A DNA stretch of 22,995 bases from CAYYNP01 sp964472545 (GTDB lineage Bacteria > Planctomycetota > Planctomycetia > Pirellulales > Thermoguttaceae), in NCBI GenBank assembly GCA_964472545.1, contig CAYYNP010000159.1, forward strand, positions 1 to 22,995, written 5' to 3'. Positions 6,109 to 12,652 of this stretch are shown piece by piece; within the stretch, counting starts at the first letter, position 1; every line of letters starts with the position of its first letter. The notes under the pieces were generated by a model. The model was not told where the DNA came from. It saw nothing but the letters and a program-made list of their open reading frames with translations, and did no database searches. Both the position numbers and the translations under genes were made by a program.

Positions 6109-9100
6109 ATGAAATCACCCACCGTCAAACCCACGCACAAGCCCGTCAAGCAATACTACCAGGCGCTAGAGCAGTTCGCCGCCCAGGGCGTCACCCACGA
6201 GATGGCGGTCCGCGCGGCCTTCCAACACCTCCTGGAGCAGACGGGCAAGCGCTTCGGTCTGACGCTGATTGCCGAACTCTCCTGCGAAGGCAGCAAGGGC
6301 ACGGTCCGGCCCGACGGCACGCTGCGCGACGACTTCCAGATCCGCCGCGGCTACTGGGAGGCCAAAGACACGGCCGACGACCTCGAGGCCGAGATCCGCA
6401 AGAAGATCGCCCGCGGCTACCCGCTGAGCAACACCATCTTCGAGGACACCCGCCGCGCCTGCCTCTATCAAAACGGCGAACTGGCCATGCGGGTCGACCT
6501 CACCCAGCCGGGCCACCTCTGCGATCTGCTCAACGCCCTCTTCACCTACACCGAGCCGGCCCACGAGGATTTCGGCAAGGCGATCGACGAGTTCCAGCAG
6601 CGCGTCCCCGAACTCGCCCGCGGGCTGGTGGCCAAGATCGAAGAGGCCCATCGCAGCAACCGCCGCTTCCAGGACGCCTTCGAGTCGTTCTTCGACCTCT
6701 GCCGCGAGTCGCTCAACCCCAACCTCAGCCGCGAGGCGGTCGACGAGATGCTCGTGCAGCACCTGCTGACCGAGCGGCTGATCCGCACCATCTTCGACCG
6801 CCAAGACTTCATCCGCCGCAACGTGATCGCCGCCGAGGTCGAGAAGGTGATCGACGCCCTGACCGCCAAGGCCTTCAGCCGCCACGACTTCCTCAAATCG
6901 CTCGACCGCTTCTACCTGGCCATCGAAGAGGCCGCGGCCACCATCGCCGACTTCTCCGAAAAACAGCACTTCCTCAACACCATCTACGAGCGGTTCTTCC
7001 AGGGCTACTCCGTCAAAGTGGCCGACACGATGGGCATCGTCTACACGCCCCAAGAAATCGTCGACTTCATGTGCGCCAGTGTCGAAGAGGTGCTCAAGAC
7101 CGAGTTCGGCAAAGACCTCGGCTCGCCGGGGGTGAATATCCTTGATCCTTGCACGGGTACGGGGAACTTCATTGTCAATCTGATTCGCCGCATACAGAAG
7201 CGGCACTTGCAGCGCGTCTACCGTGAGCAGTTCTTCGCAAATGAAGTGATGCTCATGCCCTACTACATCGCGGCGTTGAATGTTGAGCACGCGTACTACG
7301 AGCGCACTGGTGAATACGAGCCGTTTGAGGGCCTTTGCTTTGTGGACACGCTCGATTTGGCGGAGAAGAGGCAGCAGGAATTCGCGTTCATGACGGAAGA
7401 GAACACGGTGCGCGTGGAGCGCGAGAAGGAAGCGGAGATCACCGTGATTATCGGTAACCCGCCATACAATATGGGCCAGCAGAACGAGAACGATAACAAC
7501 AAGAATCGTAGTTACTCCCTCGTCGATAACCGAATCAGGGATACCTACGCGAAGGACTCGACAGCCACATTGAAGACTGAGCTCTACGATGCTTACGTGA
7601 AGTTCTTTCGCTGGGCCGTGGACCGTCTGGAAGAGCGCCCCGGCGTCGTCTGTTTCGTTACGAACAACAGCTTCGTCGACCAGATCGCCTTCGATGGTAT
7701 GCAGCACCACCTCCTGCGCGACTTCAGCGCCGTATATCATCTTGACCTACACGGAAACGTCCGTCGAAACCCAAGACTCAGTGGTACTACCCACAATGTG
7801 TTTGGAATACAGGTCGGAGTTGGAATAACCCTCGCCGTGCGTTCTCGTGCCAACGAGACGCACCAGCTATTCTACCACCGAGTACGTGAAGACTGGCGCC
7901 GAGAACAGAAGTTAGATTGGATCGCAGAACGCGCTAGTGTCGGAAACGTCGACTGGGACGTGCTACCCCCATATCGTTGGATACAGCTAGGAGACAGCCA
8001 GAATGAGGCCTTTCTCCCAATCGCCGGAGAAGACGCAGCACGGGAGTCGGGCGCCGTCATGCAACCGATCTTCAGAGTTCACTCGCTTGGTGTAGCCACT
8101 AATCGAGACCAGTGGGTCTACGATTTCTCCGCGGCGAAACTCGAGGAGAAGGTACGACGTTTGATCAAGAACTACAACTTTGAGCTATTCCGGCTTTCGC
8201 AAGAAGATTCTGTGCCCGATGACATTGATGCATTTGTGAACAATGATCCCTCCTTTGTCAAATGGACCGACAGACTGAAAACAGCTCTCACAAAGGGTGT
8301 GAAGCTAAAGTGCTTCCCAGCCAACATCAGGTCAGCGCTATACCGGCCGTTCTGTCGCATGGCGATTTACTTCGATAGCCTTCTGAACCACCGTCAGTAT
8401 CGCCAGAGATCGTTCTTTCCCAGAAGCAACGATACGTCGAACCAGGCCATATGCTCCACAAACCACACTCAAGTACCCTTCGTGCCGTTCATTACGCACT
8501 GCCTACCAGATCAGGCGATTGGTGGGCGCGGTGGTCAGTCACTACCCTTCTACGTCTACAGCGAAGACGGCACCAACCGCCGTGAAAACGTGACCGACTG
8601 GGCACTCGCGCACTTCCGCGAGCACTACGGCAACAAGCGGATCACGAAGTGGGACATCTTCTACTACGTCTACGGCGTGCTGCACCATGCGGGCTATCGG
8701 GAGCGGTTTGCGGAGAATCTCAAGCGGGAGTTGCCGCGGGTGCCGCTGGCGCCGGACTTTCGGGCGTTCGCCCGGGCCGGCAAGAAGCTGGCCGCGCTGC
8801 ACCTGGACTACGAGGAACTGGAGCCGTACGCGCTGGAGTGGATCGAAACGCCCGACCTGCCGCTCTCCTATCGCGTCGAGAAGATGAAACTCTCGAAGGA
8901 CAAGACGCAACTGAAGGTCAACGACTCGCTCACCCTGGCCGGCATCCCGCCGGAGGTCTTTGAGTATCGCCTGGGAAACCGCAGCGCGCTGGACTGGGTC
9001 GTCGACCAGTATCGCATCAAGACGGACAAGCGCAGCGGCATCACCTCCGACCCCAACCGCCCCGACGACCCCGAGTACATCGTCCGGCTCGTCGGCCAAG

Positions 9101-9171
9101 TGGTCCACGTCAGCCTCAAAACCGTCAAGCTCGTCCGCGGCCTGCCCGCCGAGTTCTGCACGCCGGAGTGA
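6109..9171 (+). CDS. Single-chain restriction-modification protein (Type IIG / Type ISP-like, no helicase)
   Basis: A 1020-residue protein joining nuclease, adenine methyltransferase and DNA recognition in one chain. Residues 50-125 look like a PD-(D/E)xK nuclease: RPDG with Asp69, then WEAK with Glu84 and Lys86. Residues 150-300 are a helical connector. The N6-adenine methyltransferase follows: GIVYTPQEIVDFM (309-321, motif X), DPCTGTGNF (346-354, motif I, S-adenosylmethionine binding) and NPPY (450-453, motif IV, catalytic). The C-terminal half, ending in a VWDQY-like segment (WVVDQYRIKTDKRSG), resembles the specificity domain of Type ISP enzymes. Classic ISP enzymes carry a helicase of about 500 residues between nuclease and methyltransferase; here it is absent, as in Type IIG enzymes. 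No separate methylase or specificity gene is adjacent. Hand counts show GC near 67-72% in the outer parts but 42-43% in sampled lines of the middle (8161-8280). No clear ribosome binding site precedes ATG 6109. Confidence 0.88.
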   Translation: MKSPTVKPTHKPVKQYYQALEQFAAQGVTHEMAVRAAFQHLLEQTGKRFGLTLIAELSCEGSKGTVRPDGTLRDDFQIRRGYWEAKDTADDLEAEIRKKIARGYPLSNTIFEDTRRACLYQNGELAMRVDLTQPGHLCDLLNALFTYTEPAHEDFGKAIDEFQQRVPELARGLVAKIEEAHRSNRRFQDAFESFFDLCRESLNPNLSREAVDEMLVQHLLTERLIRTIFDRQDFIRRNVIAAEVEKVIDALTAKAFSRHDFLKSLDRFYLAIEEAAATIADFSEKQHFLNTIYERFFQGYSVKVADTMGIVYTPQEIVDFMCASVEEVLKTEFGKDLGSPGVNILDPCTGTGNFIVNLIRRIQKRHLQRVYREQFFANEVMLMPYYIAALNVEHAYYERTGEYEPFEGLCFVDTLDLAEKRQQEFAFMTEENTVRVEREKEAEITVIIGNPPYNMGQQNENDNNKNRSYSLVDNRIRDTYAKDSTATLKTELYDAYVKFFRWAVDRLEERPGVVCFVTNNSFVDQIAFDGMQHHLLRDFSAVYHLDLHGNVRRNPRLSGTTHNVFGIQVGVGITLAVRSRANETHQLFYHRVREDWRREQKLDWIAERASVGNVDWDVLPPYRWIQLGDSQNEAFLPIAGEDAARESGAVMQPIFRVHSLGVATNRDQWVYDFSAAKLEEKVRRLIKNYNFELFRLSQEDSVPDDIDAFVNNDPSFVKWTDRLKTALTKGVKLKCFPANIRSALYRPFCRMAIYFDSLLNHRQYRQRSFFPRSNDTSNQAICSTNHTQVPFVPFITHCLPDQAIGGRGGQSLPFYVYSEDGTNRRENVTDWALAHFREHYGNKRITKWDIFYYVYGVLHHAGYRERFAENLKRELPRVPLAPDFRAFARAGKKLAALHLDYEELEPYALEWIETPDLPLSYRVEKMKLSKDKTQLKVNDSLTLAGIPPEVFEYRLGNRSALDWVVDQYRIKTDKRSGITSDPNRPDDPEYIVRLVGQVVHVSLKTVKLVRGLPAEFCTPE

Positions 9172-9358
9172 GAGCCGCCACGGCCCCTTTCCTTCCCGAT
9201 TGGACACTTAGTTTCTGAGACTACCCGCTGCCGGACCATGTGATGGCATGGCCGTCGGCGTTGGCGGGGAAGCAGTCCAGCCCGGAGAACGGCTGCGCGA
9301 CGGCAGCCGGAAGGAGAGTACGCCGCTGGCCGAGCGCTGAGGGAATGACGGCAGGCCA

Positions 9359-9586
9359 CTACATCAGCACGATGGAGTGGTCGCCCTCGTCGTCTCGGAG
9401 TATGAGCTTGCCGCCGCCGGCTTTGGCCTTCCAGACGAAACTGTAGACGGCCAGCGCACGGCGGATCACCTCGACGAGACTGTCGGCCTGCGTCGTTTCG
9501 CGGAGTTGGTCGAGTTCGTCGCGGACCTGCTCACTCAGGTCGAGCGTCAGGCGACGAACCGGACGGTTCTTGGGGATTCTGGGCAT
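9359..9586 (-). CDS. Ribbon-helix-helix (CopG-like) protein
   Basis: A 75-residue protein with the pattern of a ribbon-helix-helix DNA-binding domain: strand RRLTLDLSEQV, helix VRDELDQLRETTQ, then DSLVEVIRRALAVYSFVWKAKAGG and a short strand-rich tail. Family knowledge: such proteins bind DNA as dimers and are often antitoxins or autoregulators, but no toxin gene is recognisable next to it. ATG 9586 is chosen over a TTG at 9613 because the domain begins soon after it; the ribosome binding site is weak. Its 5' end overlaps the 3' end of the membrane-protein gene before it by 56 nt in a different frame, suggesting translational coupling. Confidence 0.7.
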   Translation of the reverse strand: MPRIPKNRPVRRLTLDLSEQVRDELDQLRETTQADSLVEVIRRALAVYSFVWKAKAGGGKLILRDDEGDHSIVLM

Positions 9587-9878
9587 TTGTTCTTGGGGCC
9601 CGAAAGACGGCAAGCGCGATCAAGCCGCACATCATCCCGGCCACGATGAGTGCCGCGACGATTCCTGCCGTCGTTCCGGTTGCGATCATCGCCGAGGCGA
9701 TGTAGCACAACCCCGCAACACAGGCGACGACGGCCACGGCCGGCACCCCCAACTTCAGTAGGATGTCCCCCAGTTTGGCGACAAACGCATGCTTGGCCTC
9801 CGCCAAGCCACTGAACATATTGTAGTCGGGTGATCTTGCCGAATCTCCGGCGTCATCCCTTCCCGTTCTCTCGTTCAT
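9531..9878 (-). CDS. Small membrane protein with two transmembrane helices
   Basis: A 115-residue protein: a charged N-terminus, an amphipathic stretch (about 20-40), two hydrophobic helices (about 43-68 and 70-92, rich in Ala, Val, Gly) and a polar, proline-containing tail. I do not recognise a family. ATG 9878 has a strong GGAGGAG about 8 nt upstream, but both sit inside a long hairpin (9872-9915). The 3' end overlaps the ribbon-helix-helix gene, so the two are probably one transcript. Function unknown; a membrane partner paired with a small regulator is suggestive but not evidence of a toxin-antitoxin pair. Confidence 0.6.
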   Translation of the reverse strand: MNERTGRDDAGDSARSPDYNMFSGLAEAKHAFVAKLGDILLKLGVPAVAVVACVAGLCYIASAMIATGTTAGIVAALIVAGMMCGLIALAVFRAPRTNAQNPQEPSGSSPDARPE

Positions 9879-9915
9879 GCCGTTTGCTCCTCCAGGGGAG
9901 CCGACGGCATGAACG
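9872..9915 (-). promoter_or_regulatory. Long hairpin hiding the ribosome binding site and start codon
   Basis: On the minus strand CGTTCATGCCGT pairs perfectly with ACGGCATGAACG (12 bp). Inside, after 2-nt internal loops, GCTCC pairs with GGAGC (5 bp) around a 6-nt loop. The ATG of the downstream membrane protein (9878) lies in the 3' arm and its GGAGGAG lies in the inner stem, so the folded mRNA would block initiation. An alternative is a plain DNA palindrome. Confidence 0.6.
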
Positions 9916-10201
9916 CAACGTCAAGAGTGCCAACATGGTGTTAGCTCCCGTTGAGGTTACGTTCTTGCAAATCGGGCGATGGACCTCTGCCATATCCTCG
10001 CTCTGAATCAGAAGAACATCTTGTTGTTTCGCGCCCGGAGGACGCACACTTCTCATCAGGCAATATGCCTCCGTTAGGTTAGATTCTTGGCTTTTTCCAC
10101 AGGATCTCCTACCGACCTCGTTCTCCCCCTACCTGCGAGCCGCCAGCAGAGTATAGTGCGGCGCGGGCAGGCGAAAGTTGGACACACAGGCCGCCTTACA
10201 T

Positions 10202-10278
10202 ATATGGGTGCTCAGGTCATGCGCGTGCCGTGCATGCACCGCGCGACTCTCCGCTGCGGGGGCCCGCGGTACCCATAT
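10202..10278. other. Cloverleaf-like structured segment in a gene-free stretch
   Basis: ATATGGGT (10202-10209) can close with ACCCATAT (10271-10278). Inside, GCGCGTGC (10221-10228) pairs with GCAC-C-GCGC (10236-10244, one bulged C) around a 7-nt loop, and a second GC hairpin lies at 10251-10269. There is no T-loop consensus, so it is not a standard tRNA. TTGGAC-17-TATATG at 10178-10206 could be a weak promoter on the plus strand. Apart from this and the hairpin at 9872-9915, 9916-10402 shows no convincing gene. Confidence 0.35.
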
Positions 10279-10402
10279 GCTATCCAGATTCTATACTGAA
10301 CCAGCGGTTGGGTCAAGACCGGAGACGCGAGCTGGCTGATGCACCACGTATTGAGGGATAAGATCGGGGTGGCGATACTGCTTTTCGCGTTTTTCGTGGC
10401 GA

Positions 10403-10830
10403 TCAGTCAGGGCCGCGGCCGGACCAGGTGACGGCGTGGCACTCGCGGCCCTCTTTGCGGAGCCGCTTCAAGAGCTTCTCGCGGTCGCTGGTGTCTTGGC
10501 AGACGACGATCACCTGATAGGCCGACGTTGGCGGCTTGACCTGCTCGGGCTCCTCCTCTTCCTCCGCCGGCTGGGCCATAAACGAATAGAGCAGCAGATC
10601 TTCGAACAGCTTGGGGGAGTGGTCCTCGACCTCCCGCAGCAGCTCGGCAAGCAGGTTGTAGTCGAACTCGGACAGATCGGACGTGCGGTTGTCGGCGATC
10701 GCGTAGGCGGTCGCCGTTTGGGCGTCGTGATCGACCTCGACCGCCGCGATGTGCGTCCACTTGCTGATCCGGTGCTTCGCGTTGACTACGACCGGGATGC
10801 GAACGATCGCATCTACCTCCCCTAAGCACA
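10403..10830 (-). pseudogene. ParB/Srx-like domain protein remnant lacking the GHxR motif
   Basis: The frame is open up to 11047, but only the part from about 10807 down resembles a protein family. It reads PVVVNAKHRI, SKWTHIAAVEVD, then AYAIADNRTSDLSEFD and a helix LLAELLREV, an acidic linker, and the tail YQVIVVCQDTSDREKLLKRL. This is the order of phage- and mobile-element-type ParB-like proteins, whose tail is likewise often YQV-V-C-D. In that family the nucleotide-binding GHxRxxAA segment lies between the NA-HRI strand and W-H-AAVEVD; here these two are joined directly, so about 12-18 residues appear deleted. The region above 10830 is arginine-rich in translation and not protein-like, and no start codon with a ribosome binding site is in frame. 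A decayed gene is the simplest reading; a short functional protein cannot be excluded. Confidence 0.55.
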
Positions 10831-10924
10831 GGTCACCTTCCCGACGAAAGTGCCGCGCATTATTGCTCGATTTGCCCCGAAATCGCCCCAAAACGGCCCC
10901 TATTGCGCGTTTTGCGAATCGGCC

Positions 10925-11191
10925 GAAAACCGACTTACGACGGGCGGCACGAACGCGGCGACGCCGTAAGCGGCTGTTGAGAAACGACTTCCACGTCCCG
11001 ATCGACACGGCCGGGCGTCGTAAGTGGCCGATGGCCGTGGGCAACAATTCCCGGAGGTCGAGATTCGACGCAAGGTGCTGAAGCGAAACAACTTAGGACG
11101 ACACCCACGGGGCATGTTGACCGCCAGCACTTACGGGGGGAAGGCAAGCGACAACTCCCCCTCGACACAAGCACAACCCCCACAACGACTT
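10925..11191 (-). repeat. Spaced motif array AAGTYGTTKC upstream of the ParB-like remnant
   Basis: On the minus strand six similar words share orientation, with plus-strand ends near 11191 (AAGTCGTTG), 11156 (AGTTGTCGC), 11094 (AAGTTGTTTC), 11049 (AATTGTTGCC), 10990 (AAGTCGTTTC) and 10936 (AAGTCGGTTTTC). Spacings are 35, 62, 45, 59 and 54 nt. The stretch 10831-11258 has no other recognisable content. It may be a degenerate binding-site array or chance. Confidence 0.3.
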
Positions 11192-11258
11192 GCGCAACGT
11201 CCGCCGGCCGCCGAATTCCGGCCACCCCTCAAAGCCGGAGCAACTTCTCGCCGCTGAG

Positions 11259-12071
11259 TCACTCCGCCGGCTCGAAATCGAAGTGCCGACTCTGCCGGAA
11301 GAACCGCAGCGGGTTCTCGAAAACCACCTGCCGGATCAGCGACTCCGGATGCCCGCGGCGGCGCATGGCTTCGATGAAGGCGGGGACGGCCAGCGGATCG
11401 GACGGGCCCCAGTCGGCGGAGCTGTTGACCAGGATGCGGTCGGCGCCGTAGATCTCGACCATGTCGGCGGCCCTCTCGGGCGTGGCCTTGCTGGTCGGAT
11501 ACATCGTGATGCCGGCCCAATAGCCGCCGTCGAGCGCGGGGCGGATGGTGTGCTCTTCGCAGTGGTCGATGCAGACCCGCGTGGGGTCGACGCGGCCGTC
11601 GGCCCCGAGCATGTCGAGGATCATCCGGGTGCCCTTGTACTTGTCTTCCAGGTGCGGCGTGTGGAACAGGAGCTGTTCGCCGCGCTGCATACCCAGGTCG
11701 ATCAGGGCCTCGAGCGTGGTGACTTCGTTCGGCGTACACTTGTGCAGCCCGATCTCGCCGACGCCCAGCACGGTGGGTTTGTCGAGAAACTCCGGCAAAC
11801 AGGCGATCACCTCGCGGCTGAAGCCGACGTCTTCGGCCTCTTTGGCGTTGATTCCCATCCAAGAAAAGTGGCGAATGCCGTAGTTGGCGGCCCGCTTGGG
11901 TTCCCACTCGGTGAGCTGGCGAAAGTAGTCGTAGAAGCTGTTGCTGCCGCTGCGGTCGTAGCCCATCCAAAAGGCCGGCTCGCCGACCACGACGCAGCCC
12001 ATGCGGGCCATCGTCCGGAAGTCGTCGGTGGTTCGGGCGGCCATGTGGATATGGGGATCGAAGAAGTCCAT
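11259..12071 (-). CDS. TatD-like metal-dependent hydrolase, close to the Ebo-cluster hydrolase (EboB)
   Basis: A 270-residue amidohydrolase-fold protein. Metal-binding candidates are visible: DPHIHM (His7, His9), GVGEIGLH (Glu106), HTPH (His137, His140), IDH (His170) and SSADWG (Asp220). The segment DPHIHMAARTTDDFRTMA, the phrase EPAFWMGYDR and NSSADWGPSDPLAVP are typical of the TatD-like protein of the ebo gene cluster, distinct from the housekeeping TatD nuclease. That cluster is linked to metabolite export or localisation and includes a UbiA-like prenyltransferase, a sugar-phosphate cyclase, a TIM-barrel protein and a phosphatase; none is in this window. ATG 12071 has GGAG upstream and is preferred to a TTG at 12074. 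A small gene lies 22 nt upstream on the same strand. Confidence 0.85.
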   Translation of the reverse strand: MDFFDPHIHMAARTTDDFRTMARMGCVVVGEPAFWMGYDRSGSNSFYDYFRQLTEWEPKRAANYGIRHFSWMGINAKEAEDVGFSREVIACLPEFLDKPTVLGVGEIGLHKCTPNEVTTLEALIDLGMQRGEQLLFHTPHLEDKYKGTRMILDMLGADGRVDPTRVCIDHCEEHTIRPALDGGYWAGITMYPTSKATPERAADMVEIYGADRILVNSSADWGPSDPLAVPAFIEAMRRRGHPESLIRQVVFENPLRFFRQSRHFDFEPAE

Positions 12072-12093
12072 CAAGGTGCTCCGGCACGGGGGG

Positions 12094-12339
12094 TCAGACG
12101 GTTTGCCAATTCTCGTTGTACGGCAGCGAAAAGAGCAGTTGGAGTCGCTCGGCCCGGCCGTCGTCGCCGTTGGCCAGGACCTTCAGGCTCTCGCGGATCG
12201 TCTCCAGCCGGGCGTCGTCGGCAACGTCGCCTTCGGCCCGATCGATGCGGTCCAAGGTCGCCGCGATCTCGATCAGGCGCGCCCGAAGGCCCAGGAACTC
12301 GCGGTCGAGCAGTTCCGACGCCGGTAATGAGATAGACAT
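12094..12339 (-). CDS. Small helical protein co-directional with the TatD-like hydrolase, unknown function
   Basis: An 81-residue protein, mostly helical, with heptad-like leucine and isoleucine spacing (LLDREFLGLRARLIEIAATLDRI) and the conserved-looking end LFSLPYNENWQTV. I recognise no named family. ATG 12339 has GGGGAGG upstream at a good distance; the frame upstream of it reads through non-coding DNA. It ends 22 nt before the hydrolase start, so the pair is very probably one transcript and the product may be an accessory or partner of that enzyme. The divergent region 12340-12652 holds presumed promoters for this pair and the HEAT-repeat gene; I found no strong match to a sigma70 consensus there. 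Confidence 0.7.
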   Translation of the reverse strand: MSISLPASELLDREFLGLRARLIEIAATLDRIDRAEGDVADDARLETIRESLKVLANGDDGRAERLQLLFSLPYNENWQTV

Positions 12340-12652
12340 TGCAAACCTCCCCGATTGGGTTCTTCGGTCAAGCGGTGGTGAAGGGGGCTGCCCTACTTCG
12401 GTGGGCCGCAGCGGCGTATACGCTCTCGACGCGCCCCCAGCAGTATCTCGCACGCGGCCCGGGAGTTATTCCCGCCGGGCCGGAGCGATCTTACCCCCAT
12501 CTAAACTCACCGCGGTTGGAAAATCAAGGCAAACCGGATTACGACGAGGCAGCCTAGGCAAAATCCGTCAAGTTCTCCGGTTACGCTGAAGTTCCCATCG
12601 GCCCCTGCCGATCCGGAAGACGGGGTATACCATCAGCCGAGGTGTGCGCGGC

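Noticed and set aside
6166..7740. 524-residue open frame on the minus strand
   Set aside because: Antisense shadow of the restriction-modification gene; the plus strand carries clear methyltransferase motifs.
9359..9878. Toxin-antitoxin module
   Set aside because: The ribbon-helix-helix protein could be an antitoxin, but the membrane partner matches no toxin family I know and lies in the less usual overlap order.
9853..10056. 67-codon minus-strand frame upstream of the small membrane protein
   Set aside because: Overlaps that gene's start in another frame, lacks a ribosome binding site and resembles nothing I know.
9946..10090. Imperfect direct repeat of about 23 nt (CTCCCGTTGAGGTTACGTTCTTG type) at 9947 and 10069
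   Set aside because: Only about 19 positions agree with one gap; two weak copies are not enough to claim an attachment site or element end.
10202..10278. tRNA gene
   Set aside because: Size and folding are suggestive, but there is no T-loop or D-loop consensus and the stems have bulges.
10087..10299. 70-codon plus-strand frame
   Set aside because: Translation is not protein-like and it runs through the palindromic structured segment; no ribosome binding site.
10339..10431. 30-codon plus-strand frame with a hydrophobic middle
   Set aside because: No ribosome binding site, overlaps the end of the ParB-like frame, and short hydrophobic frames arise easily by chance.
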